Assembly (NCBI RefSeq): GCF_020595095.1
Contig: NZ_JAJDOP010000003.1
Coordinates: forward strand, 124,001-188,000
DNA from: Microvirga rosea
GTDB taxonomy: Bacteria; Pseudomonadota; Alphaproteobacteria; Rhizobiales; Beijerinckiaceae
DNA length: 64,000 bases
Reading direction: 5' to 3'
The notes beneath the pieces were generated by a model that saw only the letters and a list, made by a program, of their open reading frames with translations, did no database searches and had not been told where the DNA came from. How positions within the stretch are numbered: position 1 is the first letter of the stretch; each line of letters starts with the position of its first letter. Below are positions 8,758 through 18,007 of this stretch, piece after piece. A program made the translations under genes and the position numbers.

Positions 8758-9340
8758 GCAAATGTTAAAAATGTGGAAAACTGGCTAAGCCTCGGAGAAT
8801 CCTTTCAGAATCCGGAAGGGCTTTTTTTCCCGGCCAAGTTTGGCCGGCTCGATAGTTGCGTATTTGTTTGGCTCGATGGGGGCGAATGTTGTGCCGGCGC
8901 ATCAGTCGGCAGTGGGGCGATTGAAGTCCCATAAAGTGCCTCGAACGGCCAAAATCCCACAGATCCGGGAGAATTCCTTTAAGGGTGGTTCAAACGAATC
9001 GGAGCGCTGATTCTGTTAGGTGGAGCTTTGGGCAAACGCGCGCTGCACAATTAACGTTAAGGCAGGGGGCAAAGCTCTGCTGAAGTCATGTCCGATGCGC
9101 CAATGTTAGCTATGGATTCAGGTTGCGACCGTTCGCCGTAGCGCTCACCAGCCACCATGGCAAACCCCGTAAAGCGCACAGTCCTGTTCACGCCCATCAG
9201 CTGCAGAATGGGCGCTAGAATGTGCGAGGGGGCACGTTCGTGCCTGTATTGCAACGTTATATCTCAAAAGTCGGCAGCGATTAAAAACACGTATCAACAC
9301 TCGCGCTGACGAAACAGTCTGTCTCTAACAAGGGGAAAAC
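8758..9340. other. Gene-free region before the RTX gene
   Basis: About 580 bp with no supported gene. A T-rich run near 8822 is followed by an inverted repeat CCGGCCAAGTTTGGCCGG (about 8830-8848). AATTAACGTTAA occurs near 9050. The region is AT-richer than average and probably holds the promoter of the RTX gene, but no clear -35/-10 pair stands out. Confidence 0.35.
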
Positions 9341-10921
9341 ATGACTTTCTCAATCCAACAAGCGTTTGAATCGTTCTTCAACAACAGCGGTGGCGGCGGC
9401 GTTTGGTACGGCGGCACCGCTATCAGCTCCGGGCCAGTTTCCAACGCCTCCGGAGGGGCATCCAATGATGCTTCATCCTCCGGATCTACAGGAGAAATAC
9501 TTGAGCCTCAGGATGCAAATCCAGAATATAACTACAGTTTTGATCCAATCTACAGGAGTTTGCAGGATATCGATGCCGATTTCCCGCTAACGAATTTCTG
9601 GGAATCTACGAGGCCGTACGAATTGTACTATCACGACGGCAGCCACGTTAGAGACTACCTCAATGCCGAAATGGATGAGCTGGAGGATGCTCGTAATAGC
9701 GGCAACGATGGCGTTGAAAAGGGAGTGCTATTTGCCAGCCTCGATAACCAAGCAGCGATCGCCGTCACTGTCACGTTCGGTACACAGCGTGACGATCAGC
9801 TTTCAGGTGGCGGTATCCTGTCCGGTGAAGACGGAAATGATGTTCTGATCGGTCTTGAAGGGGACGACATTCTCAGGGGGGGCGACGGAAATGACACCCT
9901 GAGGGGGAATGGTGGTGCCGACTTGATTGTCGGAGGACAAGGCAACGACCTCCTTGAAGGAGGATCGGGCAACGACGATCTTCAAGGTGGCATCGGCGAC
10001 GATACACTGCGCGGCCTAGATGGCGACGATAAGCTGCAAGGTGACGACGGCAATGACTGGATCGCGGGCGAAAGCGGCCATGACGTGATCAACGGCGGCG
10101 AGGGCAACGACATCGTCGGTGGCCAGGACGGCAACGACACCATCTCCGGCGGCGCGGGCGACGATCAGGTCTGGGGTGGAACCGGCAATGACGACCTCTC
10201 CGGCGGCTACGGCAACGATGCCATGTACGGCGAGGGCGGCGATGATCTGATGCACGGCCACGAAGGCAGCGACCAGTTGCGTGGCGGCGAGGGCAACGAT
10301 CAGGTCTTCGGCGATGCGGGCGACGATTGGGTGGCTGGTGAAGCCGGCAACGACCGGGTCGAGGGCGGCGACGGCAACGATACGGTCGGTGGCCAGGACG
10401 GCAACGACAGTGTCTCGGGCGGAGCCGGCAATGACCAGGTCTGGGGCGGCACCGGTGACGACGTGCTCTCGGGCGGCGACGGCGACGACTGGCTGGCGGG
10501 CGAGGCTGGCCACGACCAGGTCAGAGGCGGCGCTGGCAACGACGTCGTGGGTGGCCAGGACGGCAATGACCTCGTCAACGGTGGCCAGGGTAACGACGAG
10601 CTCTGGGGTGGCACGGGCATGGACAGGTTCGTGTTCGACACCGTCCTCGGATCCGGCAACGTGGACCAGATTAAGGACTTTGCGTCCGAGGACGTGATCG
10701 TGCTGGACCACAACGTGTTCACGGCGCTGTCGCAGGGGCTTGGCGGCGTGGGCCTGAAGTTTGGCACGGTGGCGACAAGCGCCGGTCAGCACATCCTGTA
10801 TGATCAGGGCACGGGAGCTCTGTCATACGACTCGGACGGTTCGGGGTCGCAGGCGGCGGTTCAGTTCGCCACGCTGACGCCCGGCACGCAGATCAGCGCT
10901 TACCAGTTCCTGGTGATCTGA
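9341..10921 (+). CDS. RTX beta-roll calcium-binding protein, probable type I secretion substrate
   Basis: A 526-residue acidic protein without a Sec signal. Residues 1-155 are unlike anything I recognise: Gly/Ser-rich, then YNYSFDPIYRSLQDIDADFP. From about residue 160 to 430 it is a run of GGxGxDxLx nonapeptides that bind calcium and fold as a parallel beta-roll. A long-period repeat is visible: a block starting W-x-AGE and ending VWGGTG or LWGGTG occurs three times (from about 10058, 10325 and 10487). The C-terminus (DQIKDFASEDVIVLD, then AYQFLVI) matches the secretion end of RTX proteins. The 5' part of the gene is AT-richer than the repeats. No ABC or membrane-fusion exporter genes are adjacent. 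The ligand or enzymatic activity is unknown. GGGGA precedes the ATG. Confidence 0.85.
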   Translation: MTFSIQQAFESFFNNSGGGGVWYGGTAISSGPVSNASGGASNDASSSGSTGEILEPQDANPEYNYSFDPIYRSLQDIDADFPLTNFWESTRPYELYYHDGSHVRDYLNAEMDELEDARNSGNDGVEKGVLFASLDNQAAIAVTVTFGTQRDDQLSGGGILSGEDGNDVLIGLEGDDILRGGDGNDTLRGNGGADLIVGGQGNDLLEGGSGNDDLQGGIGDDTLRGLDGDDKLQGDDGNDWIAGESGHDVINGGEGNDIVGGQDGNDTISGGAGDDQVWGGTGNDDLSGGYGNDAMYGEGGDDLMHGHEGSDQLRGGEGNDQVFGDAGDDWVAGEAGNDRVEGGDGNDTVGGQDGNDSVSGGAGNDQVWGGTGDDVLSGGDGDDWLAGEAGHDQVRGGAGNDVVGGQDGNDLVNGGQGNDELWGGTGMDRFVFDTVLGSGNVDQIKDFASEDVIVLDHNVFTALSQGLGGVGLKFGTVATSAGQHILYDQGTGALSYDSDGSGSQAAVQFATLTPGTQISAYQFLVI

Positions 10922-10933
10922 CCACAAAAGCAA

Positions 10934-10962
10934 GGGTGCGGCAGGACAATCCTGCCGCACCC
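10934..10962. terminator. Hairpin after the RTX gene
   Basis: A perfect 12-bp stem GGGTGCGGCAGG/CCTGCCGCACCC with loop ACAAT, 12 bases after the stop codon. There is no clear T tract on the plus strand. It is the only candidate terminator. Confidence 0.65.
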
Positions 10963-11098
10963 ACCCGCATCCATGAGGGCAGGCATGGGACGGAGCCGCC
11001 CTTTGCGTTCTTCTTCCCGATGGGCCATTGAAGGCTGGACTTCGCGCGGGCGGGAAGCCATATTCCGCCCAACTTTACGGACCCCTTCGGCGGTAGCG

Positions 11099-11512
11099 AT
11101 GAAACAGTTTTTGACGGAATTCTTCACCTGGTGGAACGGGACGACCTTCGGCACCCGCTTCTACACGTGGCGCTTCGGCCAGTTCGTCGGTGAGGACGAG
11201 TTCGGCAACAAGTACTACCGTTACACCCAGAGCCAGGCGATCGATTCGAACGTCGGGGCGGAACGCCGCTGGGTCTCCTATAACGGCTACGCCGATGCCT
11301 CGCGGGTGCCTCCGGGCTGGCGCGCCTGGCTTTGCCACAACGGGGACGTGCCTCCCAGCGAGGAGACCTACAAGCCGCGGGAGTGGGAAAAGCCGTATGT
11401 TCCGAACATGACCGGAACCGCCATGGCTTATCGCCCGCAGGGCTCCATGCTAGCCACGGGCAAGCGCCCGTCCGCAACCGGCGATTACGTTCCTTGGACT
11501 CCGGGAGAGTAA
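11099..11512 (+). CDS. NADH:ubiquinone oxidoreductase subunit NDUFA12 (B17.2 homologue)
   Basis: A 137-residue accessory subunit of respiratory complex I, found in alphaproteobacteria and mitochondria and bound at the matrix/cytoplasmic arm. The family core is plain: TWWNGTTFGTRFYTWRFG, VGEDEFGNKYYR, ERRWVSYNG, ASRVPPGWRAWLC and the C-terminal HxxN-like PYVPNMTGT region. The frame is open upstream, but MKQFLTEFFTWW is the normal family N-terminus, so the ATG at 11099 is chosen. It is followed after 28 bp by a small gene on the same strand. Confidence 0.93.
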   Translation: MKQFLTEFFTWWNGTTFGTRFYTWRFGQFVGEDEFGNKYYRYTQSQAIDSNVGAERRWVSYNGYADASRVPPGWRAWLCHNGDVPPSEETYKPREWEKPYVPNMTGTAMAYRPQGSMLATGKRPSATGDYVPWTPGE

Positions 11513-11540
11513 GGGCTCAGGCAGCCCCTATCGCCGTGCC

Positions 11541-11774
11541 ATGCTGAACAGCAAGAGACCCAAAGCCTGCGTCGAATGCGGTCTGCCCTTCGGGCATTCC
11601 GATTTCACGTACCATGCCGGCCGGGTCGAGAAGGGCCCGGCTTACTGGTCGGACCAGGGAATCCTCTGCTCCCATGCCTGCTCCACGGCGCATTTCCTGC
11701 GCCGGGAAAAGCAGGGCAACCCTATGACGGAGCCGGCACCGAACCCATTCGAAAAACGGTCGATCTTCGACTGA
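11541..11774 (+). CDS. Small cysteine-rich protein, 77 aa, probable zinc binder
   Basis: Not assigned to a named family. The sequence has CVECGLPFGHSDF near residue 10 and CSHACSTAHF near residue 43. The pattern CxxC followed by CxxxC with nearby His suggests one zinc site. It sits 28 bp after the NDUFA12 gene on the same strand and may share its transcript. The tail NPFEKRSIFD is short and unstructured. A role in complex I maturation would be a guess from position only. Confidence 0.6.
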   Translation: MLNSKRPKACVECGLPFGHSDFTYHAGRVEKGPAYWSDQGILCSHACSTAHFLRREKQGNPMTEPAPNPFEKRSIFD

Positions 11775-11799
11775 AGAGCTCTCGGCTCGCAGGTTCGGT

Positions 11800-12579
11800 T
11801 CAAGACGTACGATGACGGAACGCCGCGACGTTCTGCTCGAGATGCGCGGTACGCCCGGTGCCGCTCAGCACGATTGCATCAGGCAACGCATCTTCGATGA
11901 AGCGGAAGGCGGTGCGAGCGGCTTCCTCGAACGATTGCCCTAGGATCAAGCCACCCATAGCGAAAGGCCGGTTGACCACCGCCGTGCACCGTCTCGCCTG
12001 AAGAGCCGCCAGAAGCGGCGACATCCCGGTATTCTGCATGTTGAACGGAAATTGCAGGCTCTGGTAAAATCCGCTCTCGATGGCCAGCAAGCCCGACTCC
12101 ACGTCGCTGACACTGGCGCCGAAAACCGTCACGCCGCAGCTTTTCGCATAATCCATCGCGGCGATGACATCGGGATGGGCCACGACATCTTTCGTCGCCT
12201 TGTGAATTTGAAGCACGTCGATGGAGCCGAGCAGAGCCAAGCTGCGGTCGATGCTGCGGATCAGGGCATCCCGGCCGTGATCGACGAAACTCGTTCCAGC
12301 GTCGTGGTCCCAGTGCTCGCCGGCTTTCGTCATGATAGCGAGCCCGTCCCTCGATGACCGTGGAAGCTGCGCGAGAAAGCGGCCCAGCCGTGCCTCGCTG
12401 GCCGCATAGGCCGGCGCGGTATCGAAAATGGCGATGCCGAGGTCCACGGCCCGGGACAGCAGCTCCTGCGCCTCGTCCTCGGTCGGCGGCGCGCTTTGCC
12501 CCACGCCCCAGATACGTCCGAGCGAGACCAGCCCGAGACCGAGCTTGAGACCGGGCGCGCTCAGCGGTGTCGTCGCCAT
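11800..12579 (-). CDS. Aldo/keto reductase family protein
   Basis: A 259-residue cytosolic NAD(P)H-dependent carbonyl reductase of the TIM-barrel AKR type. The family tetrad is present: Asp and Tyr in FDTAPAY, Lys in IMTKAGEH and His in LQIHKAT. It is shorter than the usual 290-330 residues, and the C-terminal part (ALPDAIVLSGTGRTAHLEQN) retains the G-T/S-G-x cofactor region. The start codon is 27 bp after the stop of the beta-helix gene upstream on the same strand, so the two are probably one operon. The substrate is unknown; a sugar-nucleotide or surface-polysaccharide role would fit the partner but is inference. Confidence 0.82.
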   Translation of the reverse strand: MATTPLSAPGLKLGLGLVSLGRIWGVGQSAPPTEDEAQELLSRAVDLGIAIFDTAPAYAASEARLGRFLAQLPRSSRDGLAIMTKAGEHWDHDAGTSFVDHGRDALIRSIDRSLALLGSIDVLQIHKATKDVVAHPDVIAAMDYAKSCGVTVFGASVSDVESGLLAIESGFYQSLQFPFNMQNTGMSPLLAALQARRCTAVVNRPFAMGGLILGQSFEEAARTAFRFIEDALPDAIVLSGTGRTAHLEQNVAAFRHRTS

Positions 12580-12606
12580 GAGGAATATACCTTATCTGAG
12601 AGAAGC

Positions 12607-13224
12607 TTACTTCGGATGAAAATAGGATTGGCGCCTGAGCGTCCCTTCGGAAAACAAGCCGAAGGCTTGGATCACCGATCCCTGCGGAACATCGACATTA
12701 CGGGCGACGCCCGAGCCCTTGAGAACGCCCCCGCGCTCGTCAGGGTCAGGGTCGCGATAGGTCGCGCCAGCGCCGAGACGACAGTTCTGGCAGCGAATCG
12801 GCCCGAGAATCTGGCCGCCACGACCGATGTCGTTGCCCCCCGAAAGTGAGCCGCCTCCCAGAAGGCGGGCGCCGTCGCCGACGGTTATGAGGCTTCCGGC
12901 TTCGGCCTTGAGCGTGAAGCCGCCTTCCTCCCCGATCTCCGCCTGTGCCCCGATGGCGATCCGCCCATCGACGGCGACCACCCGGGTTCCCGGAAAGAGA
13001 ATCGTTCCCGCTCCGATCTCGATCGTTGCCCGGCCCACGGCCTGGAGGATCGTGCCGGGCCATAGGACCACGCCGCTTTCGAGGATCGTGCCCGGGGAAA
13101 CGAGGACCGATGCGGGATCGGGCATCCGCACGTCTTCCCCGAACTGAGCCAGCATCTCGCTCAGGGTCAGGAAACCCATGGATCGACGTGAGGAATCGAG
13201 GGCGGCGATAACGTCCATGCTCAA
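12607..13224 (-). CDS. Left-handed beta-helix (hexapeptide-repeat) protein, transferase-like
   Basis: A 205-residue protein whose middle (about 40-150) shows hexapeptide repeats: VLVSPGTILESGVVLWPGT, IEIGAGTILFPGT, RIAIGAQAEIG and LITVGDGARLLG. These form a left-handed parallel beta-helix as in LpxA/GlmU C-terminal acyltransferases. No catalytic His of LpxA type is obvious, and there is no nucleotidyltransferase domain, so a specific activity is not claimed. The first codon appears to be TTG at 13224, with GAGG seven bases upstream. The in-frame ATG at 13218 has poorer spacing. It precedes the aldo/keto reductase gene and is divergent from the DUF2155 gene. Confidence 0.7.
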   Translation of the reverse strand: MSMDVIAALDSSRRSMGFLTLSEMLAQFGEDVRMPDPASVLVSPGTILESGVVLWPGTILQAVGRATIEIGAGTILFPGTRVVAVDGRIAIGAQAEIGEEGGFTLKAEAGSLITVGDGARLLGGGSLSGGNDIGRGGQILGPIRCQNCRLGAGATYRDPDPDERGGVLKGSGVARNVDVPQGSVIQAFGLFSEGTLRRQSYFHPK

Positions 13225-13394
13225 GGATGACCCTCAGATGGGTTTCGGTATAACTTAATCGGGTGTCTCCACACCGCCAAGCTTTCCTTGCCCTTTTTCC
13301 ATCATGGTTCACGTGTTATCGCGTTGCCGGAACCAAAGGCGGCCAGGCTTGGCCGACAGGATATGCCAGGATCACGCTGGCGCGGGCAGGTTAT

Positions 13395-14018
13395 ATGACT
13401 TCTGGTTGGACACGAGCGGCCCTGGTGCTCGCATCACTCGTCGGCGGCATCGGCGCGGCGCATGCGGACAGAATCAAGAACCCGACGGGAGTGTTCTCGG
13501 GACTCGACAAGATCACGGGGCGAATCGTTTCGTTCGAGGTCGCCGTCGGAGAAACGGTTCAGTTCGGCGCTCTGCAAATGAAGGCGGATGTCTGCTTCAC
13601 CAAGCCGCCGACCGAAAACCCCAACACCACGTCGTTCGTCGAAGTCAGCGAGACAGGTGTGGACGGGAAGTCCCGCCGGGTCTTCTCCGGGTGGCTGTTC
13701 GCGGGAAGCCCCGGTCTCCACGGCATCGAGCATCCCGTCTACGATATCTGGCTCGTCGACTGCAAAGGCGGCACCGAGGTGGTTCCCGAGCCGAAGGATG
13801 TAGCGGAAGAGCCGCCACCCCTTGAGGCCGATCCGCGACGCCCTGTGGATGCATCCCGTCCCGGCGACATCATGAGCCCGCCCGGCGCGCCCGCGCCCGT
13901 CCAGGCGGCTCCGGCGCCGCCTCCGGCCGGTGTCGCTCCCGCGCCGCGCCAGCAGCCCGTCCGTCGGGGACCGGTGTCTCCGCCCTTGGTCGGCAACGAC
14001 CGCTCGAACGATCGCTAG
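13395..14018 (+). CDS. DUF2155 domain-containing periplasmic protein
   Basis: A 207-residue exported protein. Residues 1-24 are a Sec signal peptide ending AAHA, followed by the DUF2155 domain (about 25-130): DKITGRIVSFEVAVGE, LQMKADVCFTKPP, FSGWLFAGSPGLHGIEHPVYD, IWLVDCKG. The two cysteines could form a disulfide. The C-terminal 70 residues are Pro/Ala-rich and likely unstructured. The frame extends upstream, but ATG 13395 places the signal peptide at the N-terminus. Genes of this family often lie beside aat and the acc genes in Rhizobiales, as here. The function is unknown. Confidence 0.88.
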   Translation: MTSGWTRAALVLASLVGGIGAAHADRIKNPTGVFSGLDKITGRIVSFEVAVGETVQFGALQMKADVCFTKPPTENPNTTSFVEVSETGVDGKSRRVFSGWLFAGSPGLHGIEHPVYDIWLVDCKGGTEVVPEPKDVAEEPPPLEADPRRPVDASRPGDIMSPPGAPAPVQAAPAPPPAGVAPAPRQQPVRRGPVSPPLVGNDRSNDR

Positions 14019-14028
14019 AGGAATCGTC

Positions 14029-14712
14029 TCAGGGCTTCGTCGGATCCGTCAGCGCCGCGAGAACTTCCTCGCCGCTGACGACCGTGCCCGCGGGCCAGAC
14101 ATTCCATTCCGCGTCGAGGTCCATGGCGGTGCGCAGCATCTGCTTATAGGCCCGCCTCGGAACCTCGATGGCGCCGAACTGCGCCAGATGGGGCGTGACG
14201 AACTGCGTATCGAGCAGGGTGAAGCCCCCGCGCTTGAGACGGGCGACCAGATGAGCAAGCGCCACCTTCGAGGCGTCGCGCTCCCGGTGGAACATGCTCT
14301 CGCCGAAGAACGCGCTGCGCAGGCGGACGCCGTAGAGCCCCCCGACCAGACGGCCGTCGTGATAGACTTCGACCGTATGGCAGTGACCCGTCTCGAAGAG
14401 TTCGCCATAAAGCTCGCGGATCCGGCGGCTGATCCAGGTTTTTTCGCGGTCCGGCCCCGGTGCGGCGCAGCCGGCGATCACCGCGTCGAAATCCTGGTCG
14501 ACCCGGACTTCGAATTGGTCGGAGCGGATCGTCCGGGCCAGGCGCTTCCCCACATGAAATCCATCCAGGGGAATAATTCCCCGCTCCCGTGGCTCGACCC
14601 AGAAGAGAGAGGGATCGTCCGCATCCTCCGCCATGGGAAAGATGCCGGCCGCATAAGCTCTCAGAAGGATCTCCGGCGTGATTTCGAAGGCGCGATCGGA
14701 AGCCCTGCTCAT
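14029..14712 (-). CDS. aat: Leucyl/phenylalanyl-tRNA--protein transferase
   Basis: Adds Leu or Phe from aminoacyl-tRNA to proteins with N-terminal Arg or Lys, creating an N-degron for ClpS/ClpAP. The 227 residues contain the family blocks [57 protein letters not shown] (in part), the [19 protein letters not shown] core with the active-site region, and [16 protein letters not shown]. Length is normal. It converges with the DUF2155 gene, the two stops being 10 bp apart. Confidence 0.95.
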   Translation of the reverse strand: MSRASDRAFEITPEILLRAYAAGIFPMAEDADDPSLFWVEPRERGIIPLDGFHVGKRLARTIRSDQFEVRVDQDFDAVIAGCAAPGPDREKTWISRRIRELYGELFETGHCHTVEVYHDGRLVGGLYGVRLRSAFFGESMFHRERDASKVALAHLVARLKRGGFTLLDTQFVTPHLAQFGAIEVPRRAYKQMLRTAMDLDAEWNVWPAGTVVSGEEVLAALTDPTKP

Positions 14713-14848
14713 GAGTGGGAACCTGCTGACGGTATCATTTCCAGAGAATAGAGCGGCAACCGAGCCTTGTCAGGCTGGAAAGGCAACACTTGGGCCCCAG
14801 GCCGAGTTGCATGCGTGAAACTCAATGCGGATTTGGTCCTGGGTCGGC

Positions 14849-15466
14849 TCAAGACCGCGCGGGTGTCAGGAAAGTCTGTGCCAGCTCGCGGATCTCAGCC
14901 TCGGTCCTGCGTCCCTTCACGGCCAGTCCCCAGAGGTCGTGGTGTTCGGGGCGGCGGAACCCGGCGAAACCCGCGAAACCGGCTCTCATGAAGGCATTTC
15001 GCAGGGAAGGCAGCGTGTAGCCCGTGTGATGGGCCATATAGAGGTTCCCCTGCTTGAGGGACGGCCGGAAGCCAAAAAGCACGTCGAGGGGCGTGATGGG
15101 CCCTGATGGGCTCTGATACAGGGGACTTTCGATATCGCCCGTCGCCAGCCTCTCCCCAAGGCTCTGAAGGTCGGGGCAGGTCACGATGGCGATGCCGGCG
15201 TCCCCGAGAACCCTGTGAAACGCGCTGAAGGCGAGGGGGACCTCGTGGGGATAGAGATGCTCGATGTTATGGGAGGAATAGACCGCATCGAAGCTGCCGT
15301 CTGCGACGGTGGCCAGTTCCGGGAGCTTGTCGACGATGTCGGGTTTGACGCTCTCGTCGATGTCGAGGGTCACTTCATGCCAGTCGGCCGAGGCGAAAGG
15401 CTGAACGGTTTGAGCCTTGCGCTTCATGCCGCAGCCGACGTGAAGAAATCGCCGCATGTCTTTCAT
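14849..15466 (-). CDS. SAM-dependent methyltransferase (class I)
   Basis: A 205-residue protein with the Rossmann glycine motif FLHVGCGMKR at residues 7-16, an acidic strand-2 end (VTLDIDESVKPD) and a motif II-like FDAVYSSHNIEHLYPHEV. These mark Methyltransf_11-type enzymes. The C-terminal half (MAHHTGYTLPSLRNAFMRAGF) is typical of proteins annotated as methyltransferases in rhizobial polysaccharide or unknown contexts. The start may be the ATG at 15466 or the one at 15457. Substrate unknown. Confidence 0.8.
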   Translation of the reverse strand: MKDMRRFLHVGCGMKRKAQTVQPFASADWHEVTLDIDESVKPDIVDKLPELATVADGSFDAVYSSHNIEHLYPHEVPLAFSAFHRVLGDAGIAIVTCPDLQSLGERLATGDIESPLYQSPSGPITPLDVLFGFRPSLKQGNLYMAHHTGYTLPSLRNAFMRAGFAGFAGFRRPEHHDLWGLAVKGRRTEAEIRELAQTFLTPARS

Positions 15467-15523
15467 CCTCCGTCGCCGGCGGTCTCGCCATCGACGGAGG
15501 ATTAAAGTTGTCGCAACGATATA

Positions 15524-16888
15524 TCAAGCCTGATCGGCGTTCTCCAACCCGCCGGTCTTGAGGAAGTTCTCAAGCCAGTGGATGTCGTACTGCCCGTTCT
15601 GAATCTCCGGATTGCGCACCAGGGTCCGGAAAAGGGGCAGGGTCGTGTCCACGCCGTCCACCACGAACTCGTCGAGGGCGCGGCGGAGGCGCATCAGGCA
15701 CTCGTTGCGGGTGCGGCCATGGACGATCAGCTTGCCGACCAGGGAATCGTAGTGCGGCGGAATGCGGTAGCCCTGATAGGCTGCCGAATCCACGCGCACC
15801 CCAAGACCGCCCGGGGGATGGAAGTAACTGATCGTTCCCGGCGAAGGGCGGAAGGTCGAGTGATGCTCGGCATTCACCCGGCACTCGATCGCGTGCCCTT
15901 CGATCTTGATGTCTTCCTGCTTCACCGAAAGCGGAGCGCCCGCGGCCACGCGGATCTGCTCGTTGACGAGATCGATCCCGGTGATCATCTCGGTCACCGG
16001 ATGCTCCACCTGGATACGAGTGTTCATCTCGATGAAGTAGAACTCGCCGTCCTCGTAGAGGAACTCGATCGTGCCGGCGCCGGCATATTGCAGCTCCTGC
16101 ATGGCCTTCGCGACCACGCCGCCGATCCGCTCGCGCATTTCCACGTTGAGGGCGGGCGAGGGGCCCTCCTCCCAGACCTTCTGGTGGCGCCGCTGCAGGG
16201 AGCAGTCGCGCTCGCCCAGGTGGATGGCGTTGCCCTTCCCGTCACCGAGAACCTGGATTTCGATGTGGCGCGGCTTCTCGAGATATTTCTCGATATAGAC
16301 CGCATCGTCGCCGAAGGCAGCCTTGGCCTCGGTCTTGGCGGTCTGCAGCGCATGGACGAGGTCGCCCTCGTTCCGCGCGACCTTCATGCCGCGTCCGCCG
16401 CCGCCGGCAGCGGCCTTGATGATCACCGGATATCCGATGTCCTTGGCGACGCGCTTGGCCTCGTCCTCGTCCGAAATGCCGCCCTCAGAGCCCGGGACGC
16501 AAGGGATGCCGAGGCGCTTTGCCGTGCGCTTGGCCTCGATCTTGTCGCCCATGATCCGGATATGCTCCGCCTTCGGGCCGATGAAGGCGATGCGGTGATG
16601 CTCGAGAACCTCGGCGAAGCGGGCGTTCTCGGAGAGAAAGCCGTAGCCGGGATGAATGGCATCCGCGCCGGTGATCTCGCAGGCTGCGATCAGCGCCGGA
16701 ATGTTGAGATAGCTGTCACGGGCGGCGGGAGGGCCGATGCAGACGCTCTCGTCCGCCAGGCGGACATGCATGGCGTCCGCGTCGGCCGTCGAATGGACAG
16801 CCACGGTGGCGATGCCGAGCTCCTTCGCCGCACGCAGGATGCGCAGGGCGATCTCGCCGCGGTTGGCGATGAGGATCTTGTCGAACAT
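15524..16888 (-). CDS. accC: Acetyl-CoA carboxylase, biotin carboxylase subunit
   Basis: Carboxylates the biotin on AccB with ATP and bicarbonate, the first half of the malonyl-CoA-forming reaction. Its 454 residues fit the family (about 447). Seen are ANRGEIALR at the N-terminus, [10 protein letters not shown] (residues 79-88), the ATP-grasp glycine loop GGGGRGMK (162-169), [13 protein letters not shown], the [14 protein letters not shown] metal/biotin site and the C-terminal RPSPGTI domain. It starts 5 bp after accB on the same strand, the classic accBC operon. Confidence 0.98.
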   Translation of the reverse strand: MFDKILIANRGEIALRILRAAKELGIATVAVHSTADADAMHVRLADESVCIGPPAARDSYLNIPALIAACEITGADAIHPGYGFLSENARFAEVLEHHRIAFIGPKAEHIRIMGDKIEAKRTAKRLGIPCVPGSEGGISDEDEAKRVAKDIGYPVIIKAAAGGGGRGMKVARNEGDLVHALQTAKTEAKAAFGDDAVYIEKYLEKPRHIEIQVLGDGKGNAIHLGERDCSLQRRHQKVWEEGPSPALNVEMRERIGGVVAKAMQELQYAGAGTIEFLYEDGEFYFIEMNTRIQVEHPVTEMITGIDLVNEQIRVAAGAPLSVKQEDIKIEGHAIECRVNAEHHSTFRPSPGTISYFHPPGGLGVRVDSAAYQGYRIPPHYDSLVGKLIVHGRTRNECLMRLRRALDEFVVDGVDTTLPLFRTLVRNPEIQNGQYDIHWLENFLKTGGLENADQA

Positions 16889-16893
16889 CGGCG

Positions 16894-17367
16894 TTACTCG
16901 ATCACCAGCAGCGGCTCGCCGTATTCCACGGGCGTTCCATCCTCGACCATGATGGCCGTGATGGTGCCTGCCCGCGGAGCGGTGATTTCATTGAAGGTCT
17001 TCATGGCCTCGACCAGCAGGACCTTATCGCCCGCCTGCACCTTCGAGCCGACCTCGACGAACGGCTTCGCGTCCGGGGAGGGGCGGCGATAGGCGGTGCC
17101 GACCATGGGAGACAGAACCGCGCCCGGATGGGCCGCGAGCGACTTCGCACCGGACGCGGCGTCCGACACGAGGGGCGGAGGAGCGATGACGGGCGCCGGA
17201 GCGGCGGCCGGGGCCGCGACCGGAACGGTCACCGCTGCGGTCACCGTGCGGGCGACCCGGATGCGAAGGTCTCCCTTCTCCACTTCGATCTCCGTGAGAT
17301 CCGTGTCGGCGATCAGGGACGCCAGCTCACGTACGAGATCGGGATCGAAAGGGTTATCCTTGGCCAT
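16894..17367 (-). CDS. accB: Acetyl-CoA carboxylase, biotin carboxyl carrier protein
   Basis: A 157-residue carrier with the biotin-attachment motif EAMK (Lys about 123) in [12 protein letters not shown], inside a C-terminal barrel domain. An Ala/Pro-rich linker (about 50-80) joins it to an N-terminal helix region ([18 protein letters not shown]). A GTG lies nine bases upstream in frame, but the ATG at 17367 is preferred because GAGG stands at the proper distance from it. First gene of accB-accC, and just downstream of aroQ. Confidence 0.96.
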   Translation of the reverse strand: MAKDNPFDPDLVRELASLIADTDLTEIEVEKGDLRIRVARTVTAAVTVPVAAPAAAPAPVIAPPPLVSDAASGAKSLAAHPGAVLSPMVGTAYRRPSPDAKPFVEVGSKVQAGDKVLLVEAMKTFNEITAPRAGTITAIMVEDGTPVEYGEPLLVIE

Positions 17368-17394
17368 GGGGCTCACCTCTTATTCTTGAGGAAT

Positions 17395-17862
17395 TCAATG
17401 GGTGGAGGGCTTGGCTTCCTGCGCCCGCTCGACCATGACGCGGTGGATCGCCTCAAGTCCGAGCAGGTAGCTCATCGGGCCGAAACCGCAGATCACGCCC
17501 ACGGAGACCGGGGCGATGAGCGAGTGATGGCGAAAGCTTTCGCGGGCATGCACGTTCGACAGATGGATCTCGACCGTCGGAGCCGCGCTTCCGGCGATGG
17601 CATCCCTGAGGGCGATCGAGGTATGGGTATAGGCGCCGGCATTGATGACGACGCCGGCCCCTTGCGCTCCTGCTTCCTGAATCCAATCAACCAGATGTCC
17701 TTCGTGGTTGGACTGGCGGAAAGTGATCCCGACGCCCAGGCTTCCGGCTTTTTCGCGAACGAGCCGTTCGACGTCCGCCAGGGTCATTCTGCCGTAGACA
17801 TCGGGCTCCCGGCGGCCAAGCAGGTTGAGGTTGGGTCCGTTGAGGACATGGACGTTGATCAT
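17395..17862 (-). CDS. aroQ: 3-dehydroquinate dehydratase, type II
   Basis: Converts 3-dehydroquinate to 3-dehydroshikimate in the shikimate pathway by anti elimination. The 155-residue length is normal for the dodecameric type II enzyme. Visible are the N-terminal NGPNLNLLGRREPDVYG with catalytic Tyr23, the FRQSNHEGHLVDWIQ block, INAGAYTHTSIALRDA, and the EIHLSNVHARESFRHHS segment with the catalytic His. It lies 27 bp upstream of accB on the same strand, a common rhizobial arrangement. Confidence 0.97.
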   Translation of the reverse strand: MINVHVLNGPNLNLLGRREPDVYGRMTLADVERLVREKAGSLGVGITFRQSNHEGHLVDWIQEAGAQGAGVVINAGAYTHTSIALRDAIAGSAAPTVEIHLSNVHARESFRHHSLIAPVSVGVICGFGPMSYLLGLEAIHRVMVERAQEAKPSTH

Positions 17863-18007
17863 GGGGCGCGGAGCGTTCCAGAAAGCTCCGGTACGTGGAG
17901 CCGAAACGCCCTCTTAGCCAAAAGGCAAAGCCGGGGAAAGGGGAAAACCAACCCTTTCCAAAGGTCAGCGTGGCCGCTTGGGCGGAGAAGGCGCTGAAAA
18001 AGCCCTC

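Noticed and set aside
9818..10640. Regular repeats that might suggest a CRISPR array
   Set aside because: They are degenerate nonapeptide codons in one long frame (GGxGxDxLx), with no identical repeats and unique spacers.
10016..10792. A 258-codon minus-strand frame within the RTX gene
   Set aside because: It is the reverse of RTX repeats and only repeats V-V-A-type residues with the same period.
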